Shown here piece by piece: positions 39,384-48,180 of a stretch of 64,000 bases of DNA (positions within the stretch are counted from its first letter, which is position 1; each line of letters begins with the position of its first letter). Location of the stretch: positions 124,001 through 188,000 of the forward strand of contig NZ_BBOJ01000003.1 of assembly GCF_000974445.1 (NCBI RefSeq), read 5' to 3'. This DNA is from Lentzea aerocolonigenes. GTDB lineage: Bacteria; Actinomycetota; Actinomycetes; Mycobacteriales; Pseudonocardiaceae. The notes under the pieces were generated by a model. That model ran no database searches, was not told where the DNA came from, and worked only from the letters and a program-made list of their open reading frames with translations. The translations under genes and the position numbers were made by a program.

Positions 39384-40462
39384 TCCCGCTCCTTCGCCTT
39401 GACCACCAACGTGATCTCCGTGCCTCTCGGTGTCGCGGGCCCGACGGTGAGCTCGGCGCCGACCAGCAGTGCGCGTTCCCGCATGCCCCTGATTCCCGCG
39501 CCTTCCCCGTTGTCTCGTATCCCCCGGCCGTTGTCGCGCAGGCGAAGCTCCACTTCGGACGGACGGCCGCGGAGGGTGAGCTCGACCTCGTCGGCCTGCG
39601 CGTGGCGCGCCGTGTTCGTGAGGCCTTCCTGGGCCACGCGGTAGACGACCAGCTCGGTCTCGGCGTCGAGCTCGGGCAGGTTCTTGTCGAACGACTGCCT
39701 GACGGTCAGCCCCGTCTCCGCGGTGAGGGCCTTGAGCGCACTGACCAGCCCGAGTTCCTCCAACACTCCCGGCCGCAGCCTGCGCGCGATGCGGCGGATC
39801 TCGTCCAGCGTGCCGCGCGTGATCTCCTGGACCTGGTGCAGCTCCTCGCGCATGTCCTGCGGCGACTGGTCCGCGACCCTCTTGAGCCCGAGCAACACGG
39901 CCGTCAGCGACTGCCCCACCTCGTCGTGCAGCTCCTGCGCCACCCGCCGCCGTTCGGCCTCCTGCGCCGACAACGCCCTGGCCGCGCTGTACCCGCGCTC
40001 GGCCTCCAGCCGGTCGATCATGCTGTTGAACGTGGTGATCAGCTCGGCGATCTCACCGTGCCCCCTGGCCGCCAGCCGCGGCCCCGGCTTGAGCAGGTCG
40101 ATGGTGGTCATGGCGCGGGTGAGCCTGCCCAGCGGCGCGAGCCCCACGCGGATCAGCACCGCGTTCGCGATGAGCATCACCACCAGCCCGGCCGCGAGCA
40201 CCAGCACCTCCCGCAGGAGCGCGGGCGTCGACACGGTGGCGGGCCCGAAGACGAGCAGGGCGGCCGCCGCGACCAGGACCAGGGCGTTGAGCAGGAAGAT
40301 CCGCCCGAACAACGACACGCGCGCCGCCTCTCCGTGATCACTTCCCGCCACGCCGGCGAGGCTGACGGGCGAGGGCGCCACGTGTCCATCCGTGGCAACA
40401 CCCATGTTCGCGGTGCCGCGGGGGCGGCGCTGGTCAGCACCGGCGGGGGTGGCCACGCTCAC
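39380..40462 (-). CDS. Sensor histidine kinase, NarX/HisKA_3 type
   Basis: 360 residues: two membrane helices (~53-73 and ~84-106) with almost no extracellular loop, a HAMP linker, HisKA_3 with the phospho-histidine H179 (VAQELHDEVGQSLTAV) and an ATPase domain (NTARHAQADEVEL, GAGIRGMRERALLVGAELT). The lack of an outside sensor suggests it reads membrane or cytoplasmic state. GTG at 40462 gives a long basic N-terminus; an internal ATG at residue 20 is possible. It heads the leftward unit ending at 36597. Confidence 0.88.
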   Translation of the reverse strand: MSVATPAGADQRRPRGTANMGVATDGHVAPSPVSLAGVAGSDHGEAARVSLFGRIFLLNALVLVAAAALLVFGPATVSTPALLREVLVLAAGLVVMLIANAVLIRVGLAPLGRLTRAMTTIDLLKPGPRLAARGHGEIAELITTFNSMIDRLEAERGYSAARALSAQEAERRRVAQELHDEVGQSLTAVLLGLKRVADQSPQDMREELHQVQEITRGTLDEIRRIARRLRPGVLEELGLVSALKALTAETGLTVRQSFDKNLPELDAETELVVYRVAQEGLTNTARHAQADEVELTLRGRPSEVELRLRDNGRGIRDNGEGAGIRGMRERALLVGAELTVGPATPRGTEITLVVKAKERE

Positions 40463-40535
40463 GTTGGGTGGCAGGACGGATCGTCAAGGGCGTGCTCGAT
40501 GACGGATGGTGGGACGCTGGCCGGCTCGGCCGCGC

Positions 40536-41189
40536 TCAGGCCGCCTTCGGAACCGCGAACACCCGCAGGAAGGTGTCGAGCAGCTCGCGCCGCCCGACCA
40601 GGTCGACCTTCCCGGACTTCGCCGCCTTCACGAACGCCCGGTAGGACGGCACGTCGTCGGCACCGAGGCGCGCGGTCATCACGAGATCGGGCTCGCCGGG
40701 CGCCGGCCCGATGCCCGACTCGAACTTGCCGTCGGTCAGCACGGCGTACGCCACCAGGTCGCCGACGTGGATCTCCCACGACCCGGTGACGCCGGCCGCC
40801 TGGGCGGGCTGGAAGTTGGCGCGCAGGTTCAGCACCGCCGCGTCCGGGCTGATCACGTCGCCCGGCTGCGGGTCACCCAGCTGGGAGGAGCCCCAGCGGC
40901 CCAGTGCGAGCAGGGCCGGTTCCAGGTCCTGGCCCACCGGTGTGAGCGCGTACACGACGCCGCGCTGGGGAGCCGGTGCGACGCGGCGTTCCACCACGCC
41001 GGCCTGCTCGAGTTCCTTGAGGCGGGTGGAGAGCACGTTCGTCGGGATGCCCGGCAGGCCTGCCTGCAGGTCCGTGTAGCGGCGTGGGCGGATGGTGAGG
41101 TCGCGGACGATCAGCAACGCCCAGCGCTCCCCCACCAGGTCCAGCGCGCGGGCGAGACCGCAGTACTGGCCGTAGTCACGTCGCTTCAC
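40536..41189 (-). CDS. HxlR winged-helix regulator fused to an SCP2-like domain
   Basis: 217 residues. The HxlR domain (~1-105) has the usual N-terminal cysteine (YGQYCGLARALDLVGERW) and the wing PTNVLSTRLKELEQAGVV. A C-terminal ~100-residue SCP2-like lipid-binding fold follows (WEIHVGDLVAYAVLTDGKFE ... FVKAAKSGKVDLVG). The SCP2 part could bind a hydrophobic ligand. The GTG at 41189 was chosen since the family begins here; it may be leaderless, with TACGAT at 41194-41199 on the minus strand. It is divergent from an MFS exporter and likely controls it. Confidence 0.8.
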   Translation of the reverse strand: MKRRDYGQYCGLARALDLVGERWALLIVRDLTIRPRRYTDLQAGLPGIPTNVLSTRLKELEQAGVVERRVAPAPQRGVVYALTPVGQDLEPALLALGRWGSSQLGDPQPGDVISPDAAVLNLRANFQPAQAAGVTGSWEIHVGDLVAYAVLTDGKFESGIGPAPGEPDLVMTARLGADDVPSYRAFVKAAKSGKVDLVGRRELLDTFLRVFAVPKAA

Positions 41190-41245
41190 GCATCTATCGT
41201 AGCAAGCTTGTCCATACCTAGCGAACTTTCTAAATAAAAGTTTAC

Positions 41246-41274
41246 TTGCAAAGATGAAGTGCACTGGTTAGCGT
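41246..41274 (+). promoter_or_regulatory. Probable promoter of the MFS gene
   Basis: TTGCAA (41246-41251), a 17-base spacer and TAGCGT (41269-41274) make a fair sigma-70-type promoter reading towards the MFS gene. It lies in an AT-rich 120-base region that also has ACTTT...AAAGT arms (41225-41241) and CAAGCTTG (41203-41210), possible HxlR sites. Confidence 0.45.
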
Positions 41275-41311
41275 CGTTCTCGCTCGCATCCCAACCAGTG
41301 AAGGAACCGTC

Positions 41312-42517
41312 ATGACCGCTGTGCTCGACCGCGCTGTCACCGCCCCGCGCCGGCCGTCCGTGTCACGGGGCATCGGCTTCGCCGGCATCTCGGCGGCCAT
41401 GGTCGTGGTTCTCGTGGCGGCGGGAGCGCCGGCGCCGCTGCTGCCGATCTACCAGCACCAGTGGGGCTTCCCGCCGTGGATGCTGACCCTCGCGTTCGGC
41501 GTCTACGCGTTCTCGCTGCTGGTCGCGATCATGGTGATCGGCTCGCTGTCGGACCACGTCGGACGGCGGCCCCTGATGATCGCCGCCCTCGCGATCGACC
41601 TGGTCGCGATGGTGATGTTCCTCTTCGCACCCTCGATCGGCTGGCTGATCGCCGCCCGCGTCGTGCAGGGCGTCGCGACCGGCGCCGCGTCGAGCTCGCT
41701 CAGCGCGGCCGTCGTCGAACTGGCGCCCGAGCGGTACAAGAAGCTCGGCGCACAGATGACCAGCATGGCGCCGCTCGCGGGCCTGGGAATCGGCGCGCTC
41801 TTCGCGGGCGTGCTGGCCGAGTTCGCCGACGACGCCGTGTTCGACGTGTGGCTGGTGCTGGCCGTGGTGATGGCACTGGGCACGATCTTCGCCCTGGTCA
41901 CACCGGAGACCGCGGCGCGCAAGCCGGGCGCGCTGGCCTCGCTCAACCCGCGCGTCTCGTTGCCAGTCCAGGTCCGCCGGCTGTACTGGACGACGGTGCC
42001 GGGCATCGTCGGCGGGTTCATGACGATGACGCTCTACATGGGACTCGTGCCCGTCGTGCTGGTGACGGTCTTCAAGGTGAACAGCCCGGTCGTCGGCGCG
42101 CTCGCCGGCTTCGTCGCCCTCGGCGCCGCGGCACTGGCGTCCGGACTCACGAGCCGCGTCCGCGCCCCTCGCCTGCGCACCGTCGGGACCACCGCGATGA
42201 TCCTCGGCGCGGTGCTGTTCATCGCCAGCATCGGCACCACCTCCCTCCCACTGCTCTGGGCCGCCGCGGTGTTCGGCGGATCCGGCATCGGCTTCTCGTT
42301 CGCCGGCACCACCCGCGGACTCGTGCCCGAGGTGGCACCGCACGAGCGCGCGGGCCTGTTCACCGCGATCTTCCTCGCCGGCTACCTCGCGATGGGCGTC
42401 TCGGCGGTCGTGTCCGGAGTGTTCATCGGTGTCGTCGGGGCGGCGGCCACGGCGGCCGGTTTCGGTGCGGTCACCGCGATCGTCGCTCTGGCCGGAGTGG
42501 CGTTCACCCGCAGGTGA
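41312..42517 (+). CDS. MFS drug/metabolite exporter
   Basis: 401 residues with twelve predicted membrane helices. GSLSDHVGRRPLM between helices 2 and 3 is the MFS signature A motif, and RVVQGVATGAASS is the motif-B-like helix 4. It is likely a proton-driven efflux pump. The ATG follows GAAGGAA. It is divergent from the HxlR-SCP2 regulator, a common arrangement for inducible exporters. Substrate unknown. Confidence 0.85.
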   Translation: MTAVLDRAVTAPRRPSVSRGIGFAGISAAMVVVLVAAGAPAPLLPIYQHQWGFPPWMLTLAFGVYAFSLLVAIMVIGSLSDHVGRRPLMIAALAIDLVAMVMFLFAPSIGWLIAARVVQGVATGAASSSLSAAVVELAPERYKKLGAQMTSMAPLAGLGIGALFAGVLAEFADDAVFDVWLVLAVVMALGTIFALVTPETAARKPGALASLNPRVSLPVQVRRLYWTTVPGIVGGFMTMTLYMGLVPVVLVTVFKVNSPVVGALAGFVALGAAALASGLTSRVRAPRLRTVGTTAMILGAVLFIASIGTTSLPLLWAAAVFGGSGIGFSFAGTTRGLVPEVAPHERAGLFTAIFLAGYLAMGVSAVVSGVFIGVVGAAATAAGFGAVTAIVALAGVAFTRR

Positions 42518-42570
42518 CGCGGTCCGCGTGGACGACCAAGACCGTGAAGGTCCGAACCCGAGTCGGTGAG

Positions 42571-42593
42571 CGGGTTGCGGCTTCGCCGACCCG
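42571..42593 (+). terminator. Weak hairpin downstream of MFS
   Basis: CGGGT-tg-CGGC-TTC-GCCG-ACCCG forms a bulged GC-rich hairpin 54 bases after the MFS stop. No T-run follows. The remaining bases to 42730 show nothing else I can name. Confidence 0.3.
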
Positions 42594-42730
42594 GCACATG
42601 CCCTCCTTCGTCGGGCGTGTGCCGGACCGAATTTCTGTGGTCGCCTTGCGGGAGTGGTTGCGGGGCGTGGTCCAGTGCCGTGCGGTGGCCGCCGGTTGCG
42701 GTGGTGGTCCTTAGGTGCGGGTTGCGATTT

Positions 42731-43860
42731 TTAGAATGGCGGTGGGTCGCCGAGGACCGGTTCGGGGTGGCGTTCGTAGGTTTTTCCTGCGGGGCTGCGG
42801 AAACAGAACCTGCCCGGTTTAGGTCGGCTCACCTGCCAGGCTGTGCGGTGTTTGACGCGGTGGTGTCGGCGGCAGAACGCGCCCAGGTTCGCCGCCGAGG
42901 TGGAGCCACGTGGGAACGGGACCGTGTGATCCAGATCCGACTCGTGTGACGGGCGCATGCAACCGGGAAAGCGGCAGGTCCGGTCCCGCGTCCACACGAA
43001 GCGACGCAACGCCGCGGGCGGGCGATACGTGCTCGTGCCGAACTCCAGGGCCTCACCGGTGACCGGGTCGGTCAGCAACCGCCGCCACGTCGCGTCCCCC
43101 GCCAGGTCACGCGCCAGCTCAGCGGTGATCGGACCATAGCCCGCCAACTCGCCCGGCTGCGACGAAAGGCCCAGCAGCGTGGCGGCCGAGACGGTCACGT
43201 ACAGCTCCACCTTCACGGCGCTGGTCTTGTCGGGAGTGGCGAGCAGCAGGTCGGCGAACACGTCCGCGCGGACCTGATCCAGCGTCCGCGGATCAGACGG
43301 CGTGTGCGCCTGACGCGCGATCGCGTCGACCCGCGCCGAGCACGCCGCCGCCAGATGCGCGGGCAGGAACGCCCAGATCCGCGCCATGTCGTCCTCGACC
43401 GAGTCCAAGCCCGTGCAAGCTGCTTCCTGCGCTCCTCCGCTCGTTCCTCGTGGCCTTCCGGATCCACCTTCATCACCACGCGGCGCGTGAGCTGACGCAT
43501 CTGCGCACCGGTCTGGCCGGATGCCTTGGCCAGCACACGGGCCTCCACCTCGGCGGCGAGATCGGCCGACAGCGGCATCGTCTGGTCGTGCAACACGCGG
43601 GCCTTGTAGAAGTCGATCTCCCCCTTCTCCAGGGCATCGAGCGTCTGCGGCAGCCTGGACGCCAGGTCCAGCGCCAGCGCGATCTGGTCGGTGGTCCAGC
43701 GCGACGTCCACCGCATCGCCGCCGCGATCTCGGCGTCGAAGAACTCCTCGCCCTCACAGGCGATCGCGTACTCCGCGATCACACGCAACGACTGCGCCTG
43801 GTGATAGGCGATCTGTTTGTGGTGATAATCGAGAGCATCGAGGACCTCGACCGCTTCCAT
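42731..43860 (-). pseudogene. Frameshifted DUF222 (13E12)-HNH endonuclease gene
   Basis: The N-terminal DUF222 part runs from ATG 43860 (MEAVEVLDALDYHHKQ) to about 43412 in one frame. The rest, including MARIWAFLPAHLAAACSARV and the HNH domain (TRDRTCRFPGCMRPSHESDL, DHTVPF, CRRHHRVKH), continues in another frame to 42731. The switch is near 43403-43412, where one base appears to be missing between GCACGGGC and TTGGAC (minus strand). All nuclease residues are intact. These genes are present in many copies in actinobacteria and are often decayed; a sequencing error is the alternative. An in-frame ATG at 43893 is also possible. Confidence 0.8.
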
Positions 43861-43926
43861 GCCACCAATTTTATTCGTGATCAAAAACCGCAAAGGGGGC
43901 TCAGGGCCTCACGATCGAGTGAAAGT

Positions 43927-43978
43927 GCAGTCCAGGCAACGAGAACGAGCTTCCGTTCTCATGATCTGGTTGGACTGC
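43927..43978 (-). terminator. Nested hairpin, possible end of the GH3 operon transcript
   Basis: Inner stem GAGAACG (43941-43947) with CGTTCTC (43954-43960) and a six-base loop, enclosed by an outer pair GCAGTCCA (43927-43934) and TGGACTGC (43971-43978). It lies about 155 bases past the GH3 stop, in a 270-base gene-free stretch. There is no T-run, so it may instead be an RNA or DNA-protein site. Confidence 0.4.
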
Positions 43979-44133
43979 CGTCTCGATGGATGATTCGACG
44001 ACCTGGCGCAACGGCACGATTCTCGCTGTCTTCAGGCAGGTGCGACGTAGCCAGCGCCAGTCCATCAAGGTCGTTCCAACGCCCGTCGAAGTGTTTCCGG
44101 TTCCCCATCGCCGCGGGGTTCAGGCTCCGCACG

Positions 44134-46449
44134 TCAGGATTCCGCGGCCTCCGCCTGATGCACCACCTCCACGGGAGTCGTCAACACCCGGTTCGCGTCA
44201 ACGGTCCGGATGCCGCCGGTCACAGTGAAGGATCCGCGCAGTGGCGTGTCCGACGACGAGCCGCCGACAGCGATGTCGACCCGGCCGGGTTCGACGATCC
44301 GCCGCAGGTCCACTCCGGTGAAGGCGAGGCGATCGGTGTGCAGACGGAACGTCACTCGGGCGCGTTGTCCTGGTTCGAGGGCGACACGGGCGAAACCGGC
44401 GAGCTGCTGGACGGGTCGGGTCACCTGCGCGACGGGGTCGTCGAAGTAGAGCTGCACGACTTCCTCCCCGCCGCGCCCGCCGGTGTTCGTCACCTCGCAG
44501 CTGATGGTGACCTCGCCGTCGGCCGGGACGGTGTCCGCGGACAGCGCGAGGTCGGCGTAGGCGAACGTCGTGTAGGACAGGCCGTGGCCGAACGGGTACG
44601 CCGGTGTCGGGTCGAGGTTGCTGACGCCCTGGGTGTTCCCGCCCAGTGGCGGGTGCAGGTAGGTGCCGGGCTGTCCGCCGGGCAGGGCGGGGATCTGCAC
44701 GGGCAGCTTTCCGCTGGGCACCACCCTGCCGCTGAGCACGCCGGCGAGGGCGGGACCGCCTTCCTCACCGGGGAAGAACGCCTGCACGATCGCTGCGGCC
44801 CTGTTCACGTACCGGCCCAGCGCGTAGGGGCGGCCGGACACCACGAGCAGCACCACCGGGGTTCCGGTCGCCAGCAGCTCTTCGACGAGCTCGTGCTGTA
44901 CCCCCGGGAGGCTCAGGTCCTCGGTGTCGCAGCCTTCACCGGACGTGCCGCGGCCGAAGAGGCCGGAGCGGTCGCCGACGACGGCGACGCACAGGTCCGC
45001 GGCGCGCGCGGCGTCGGTCGCGGCGGTGAAGCCCGACCGGTCGTCGTCCTTGATCGGGCAGCCGGGCGACGAGGTGATGGTCGCGCCGGGCAGTTCCGCG
45101 TGCAGGGCGTCGAGCAGGGACAGTGCCTCGATGCCGAGCGGCAGGTCGGGGTGGCGGGGCAGCACGTGGTTGGGGAAGGAGTAGCAGCCGAAGAACGCCT
45201 GCGGATCGTCCGCGCACGGGCCTACTACCGCGATCGAGGCGTTGGCTGCCAACGGAAGAACGCCCTGCGGGTTGTCGAGCAGCACGATGGCGCGCTCGGC
45301 CAGCCGACGGGCGATGTCCCGGTTGCCGGGTGGGTCGAGATCGACGGGACCTGGGGGTACCGGTGCCCAGTCGTCGTCCAGGAGACCCAGCTCGGCCTTC
45401 TGCCGCAGCACGCGCCGAACCGCGCGATCGACGTACTTCTCTTCGAGAGCACCGGAACGGACCTGGTCGAGCAGATCTTCGCGGTAGCAGAGCGCGTCGG
45501 GCAGTTCGACGTCGATTCCGGCGCGCAACGCGAGTGCGCCCGCCTCACCGTTCGAGGCGGCGACGCGGTGCATCGACGCGAGGAACGCGATCGACCAGTA
45601 GTCCGACACGACGGTGCCCTCGAAACCCCAGTCGTCGCGCAGGATTCCGGTCAGCAACGACTCGTCCGCGCCGGCGGGAACACCGTCGTTGTCGTTGTAG
45701 GAGTTCATGACCGAGCGCGCGCCGCCCTCGCGGACGGCCATCTCGAACGGCGGGAGGATGACGTCGTGCAGTTCGCGTCGTCCCATCGAGACGGGTGCGT
45801 GGTTGCGGGCCGCGCGCGAGGCGGAGTAGCCCGCGAAGTGCTTGAGCGTGGCCACGATTCCCGCGCTCTCCAGACCGCGGACGTAGGCGGACGCCATCAT
45901 TCCGACCACGTACGGATCCTCGCCGAGAGTCTCCTCCACCCGTCCCCACCGGTAGTCCCGCACGACGTCGAGCACCGGCGACAGTCCTTGATGGACACCG
46001 ACCTGACGCATGCCAGAGCCGATCGCGTGCGCCATCTGCTCGACCAGGGCAGGGTCGAACGTGGCGGCCCACGCGAGCGGAGCGGGGAACACCGAGGCGC
46101 GGTAGGCGGTGAAGCCGGTCAGGCACTCCTCGTGGACGATCGCCGGAATGCCCAGCCTGGTCTTCTCGACGAGCCCGCGCTGGAGCTCCGCGAGCGCGGC
46201 AGCACCCTCGGCGGGATCCACCGGCTTGCTGCCGAACGGGCGGGTGAGGTGACCGATCCCGTGCCGGGTCGCGGTCTCGAAGTCGACCTGCTGGGCGAAG
46301 ATGTCCTGCATCGGTGCGACGTTCTCGACCGCGCCGTCCTCGTCGTCGGTGCCGTGCGAGGCGCCTGGCCAGACGCTGCCGAGCTGGGCGATCTTCTCTT
46401 CGAGGGTCATCTCACCGAGCAGTGCCTCGATGCGGTCGTTCGATGACAT
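44134..46449 (-). CDS. Cytoplasmic GH3 beta-glycosidase
   Basis: 771 residues: a GH3 barrel with nucleophile D283 in VVSDYWS, KHFAGY (203-208) at the substrate site, an alpha/beta sandwich with a candidate acid/base glutamate in GTSGEGCDTEDLSLPG, and a C-terminal fibronectin-III-like domain. No signal peptide, so it should cut imported oligosaccharides, most likely beta-glucosides or beta-xylosides. It follows the importer genes with a 22-base gap and is under the same LacI operators. Confidence 0.88.
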   Translation of the reverse strand: MSSNDRIEALLGEMTLEEKIAQLGSVWPGASHGTDDEDGAVENVAPMQDIFAQQVDFETATRHGIGHLTRPFGSKPVDPAEGAAALAELQRGLVEKTRLGIPAIVHEECLTGFTAYRASVFPAPLAWAATFDPALVEQMAHAIGSGMRQVGVHQGLSPVLDVVRDYRWGRVEETLGEDPYVVGMMASAYVRGLESAGIVATLKHFAGYSASRAARNHAPVSMGRRELHDVILPPFEMAVREGGARSVMNSYNDNDGVPAGADESLLTGILRDDWGFEGTVVSDYWSIAFLASMHRVAASNGEAGALALRAGIDVELPDALCYREDLLDQVRSGALEEKYVDRAVRRVLRQKAELGLLDDDWAPVPPGPVDLDPPGNRDIARRLAERAIVLLDNPQGVLPLAANASIAVVGPCADDPQAFFGCYSFPNHVLPRHPDLPLGIEALSLLDALHAELPGATITSSPGCPIKDDDRSGFTAATDAARAADLCVAVVGDRSGLFGRGTSGEGCDTEDLSLPGVQHELVEELLATGTPVVLLVVSGRPYALGRYVNRAAAIVQAFFPGEEGGPALAGVLSGRVVPSGKLPVQIPALPGGQPGTYLHPPLGGNTQGVSNLDPTPAYPFGHGLSYTTFAYADLALSADTVPADGEVTISCEVTNTGGRGGEEVVQLYFDDPVAQVTRPVQQLAGFARVALEPGQRARVTFRLHTDRLAFTGVDLRRIVEPGRVDIAVGGSSSDTPLRGSFTVTGGIRTVDANRVLTTPVEVVHQAEAAES

Positions 46450-46471
46450 GGGTTTCCTTTGCGGTGATGGG

Positions 46472-47299
46472 CTACTTGCCGAATCCGGCCGTCATGCCGC
46501 TCGCGAGATGACGGCGGCCCAGGACGTAGAGCACGAGGACGGGAACGGTCGACAGCACGACGGCGGCGAGCACCGCGGGGATGTTCACGGTGAACTGGCC
46601 CTGGAAGGACCACAGCGCGAGCGGAAGCACCCGCTGCTCCGGGCTCTGGGTGAGGATCAACGGGAACAGGAACCCGTTCCAGACCGTGAGGCCGTCGTAG
46701 ATCGCGACGGTGACGACCGCGGGCTTGGTCACCGGGAGCACCAGGCTCCACAGCGTGCGCCAGTCCCCCGCGCCGTCGACCCGCATCGCGTCGAAGAGCT
46801 CTTTCGGCACGTCCCGAAGGAAGTTGGCCAGGATGACCACGGTCAGCGGGATGGCGAACGCGATCGACGGCAGGATCAGCGCGAGCAACGTGTCGTACAG
46901 CCGCAGCCTCGTGATCATGTAGTAGATCGGGATGATCACGGCCTGGAGCGGGATGGCGAGGCCGAGCAGGAACAGCTTGTAGGTGATCGCGGCGGCACGG
47001 TCGGTGCGGCGGACCACGACGTACGCGGCCATCAGGGACACCGCGACGGTGACCACCACGGTCGCCAGGGTGACGACGACGCTGTTGGCGAAGTACGAGG
47101 CGAAGTCGTTGTCGAGAACGAGCTTGTAGTTGTCGAGCGTGGGGTTGGCCGGTGGCGCGAGCGGGTTTCCGTCGAAGAACCCCGCCTGGCTGCGCAGGCT
47201 GGTGACCACCACGTAGTAGACCGGTACGAGGATCACGATCAGCCAGAGGAAACCGCCGAGGCCGCCGACGATGTTCGGACGCGTGCGAGTCGTCGTCAT
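46472..47299 (-). CDS. ABC sugar transporter permease, MalG type
   Basis: 275 residues with six membrane helices; the EAA-type loop appears as FDAMRVDGAGDWRTLWS. It is the second permease of the LacI-controlled importer. The ATG at 47299 overlaps the stop of the upstream permease (ATGA). No ATPase gene lies in the operon, as with the das-like importer. Confidence 0.9.
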   Translation of the reverse strand: MTTTRTRPNIVGGLGGFLWLIVILVPVYYVVVTSLRSQAGFFDGNPLAPPANPTLDNYKLVLDNDFASYFANSVVVTLATVVVTVAVSLMAAYVVVRRTDRAAAITYKLFLLGLAIPLQAVIIPIYYMITRLRLYDTLLALILPSIAFAIPLTVVILANFLRDVPKELFDAMRVDGAGDWRTLWSLVLPVTKPAVVTVAIYDGLTVWNGFLFPLILTQSPEQRVLPLALWSFQGQFTVNIPAVLAAVVLSTVPVLVLYVLGRRHLASGMTAGFGK

Positions 47300-48180
47300 C
47301 CCATTCCCTCCTGCTGGCTGCCGCGGTCGAACCGGGCGAGGCGGGACAGGCCGAGCGACAGCGCGACCCCGACGACCACGAGCAGGACGGCGATGGTGCT
47401 CGCCCTGCCCATGTCGTTGTTGGAGAACCCGGTCAGGTACATGTCCAGCGGCAGCAGACGTGTCGCGTTGCCGGGCCCTCCCCCGGTCAGCACGAACACG
47501 ATGTCGAAGTAGGTCAACGACCCCACGAGCATCAGCGTCGACGACGTGATGATCGTGTAGCGCAGCTGGGGCAGCGTGATGCTGAAGAACTGACGCAGCG
47601 GACCGGCGCCGTCGATGGCCGCCGCCTCGTAGAGCACGGCGGGGATCTGCCGGGCCCCTGCTTGGTAGAGCAGCGTGTGGAACGGGATGAACTGCCACGC
47701 GATGACGAACACGACGACGAACAGGACGAGATCGGGATTGCCCAGCCAGTCCTGCGACAGCGCCGCGATGTGGAGTGCCTGGCTCATCCCGAAGTTCGGG
47801 TCGAGCAACGCCTTGAACGCGATGGCGATCGCCGCGGACGACAGCAGCAGCGGCAGGAAGTACAGCACCCCGAGCACCTCGCGGTACCGGCCCCGGCGCG
47901 CGGTCAGCAGCCCGAGCAGCAACGCGAACGGGGTCTGCACCACCCACGACAGGATCATGACCTTGACGCTGAGCCAGATCGCCTCGTGCGTGACGGGGTC
48001 GCCGAGCACCTCCGGCCAGTTCGCGAGTCCGGCCCACGAGGGCGTGCCGAGCCCGTCCCAGCGCATCAGGCTGAGCACGGCCACACCGGCGAGCGGTGCC
48101 AGGGCGAACACGGTGAAGAACACCAGTGCGGGCACCGCCATGAGCAACGTGGGCCCGCGCCGCTCGCTCACCGTGCTCAT
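47296..48180 (-). CDS. ABC sugar transporter permease, MalF type
   Basis: 294 residues with six membrane helices and the EAA loop YEAAAIDGAGPLRQFFSI. It forms the channel with the MalG-type partner. The ATG at 48180 overlaps the lipoprotein stop (ATGA). Confidence 0.9.
   Translation of the reverse strand: MSTVSERRGPTLLMAVPALVFFTVFALAPLAGVAVLSLMRWDGLGTPSWAGLANWPEVLGDPVTHEAIWLSVKVMILSWVVQTPFALLLGLLTARRGRYREVLGVLYFLPLLLSSAAIAIAFKALLDPNFGMSQALHIAALSQDWLGNPDLVLFVVVFVIAWQFIPFHTLLYQAGARQIPAVLYEAAAIDGAGPLRQFFSITLPQLRYTIITSSTLMLVGSLTYFDIVFVLTGGGPGNATRLLPLDMYLTGFSNNDMGRASTIAVLLVVVGVALSLGLSRLARFDRGSQQEGMG

Noticed and set aside
43403..43412. Programmed ribosomal frameshift in the DUF222-HNH gene
   Set aside because: No slippery heptamer or downstream structure is evident; a lost base explains it more simply.
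43927..43978. tRNA or tRNA remnant
   Set aside because: The nested stems have no anticodon, D or T-loop sequence and are too short.
43450..46446. A 998-codon open frame on the + strand opposite GH3
   Set aside because: It is the antisense shadow of GH3: no family motif, and an amino-acid mix typical of reversed GC-rich codons. GH3 has complete catalytic motifs on the other strand.
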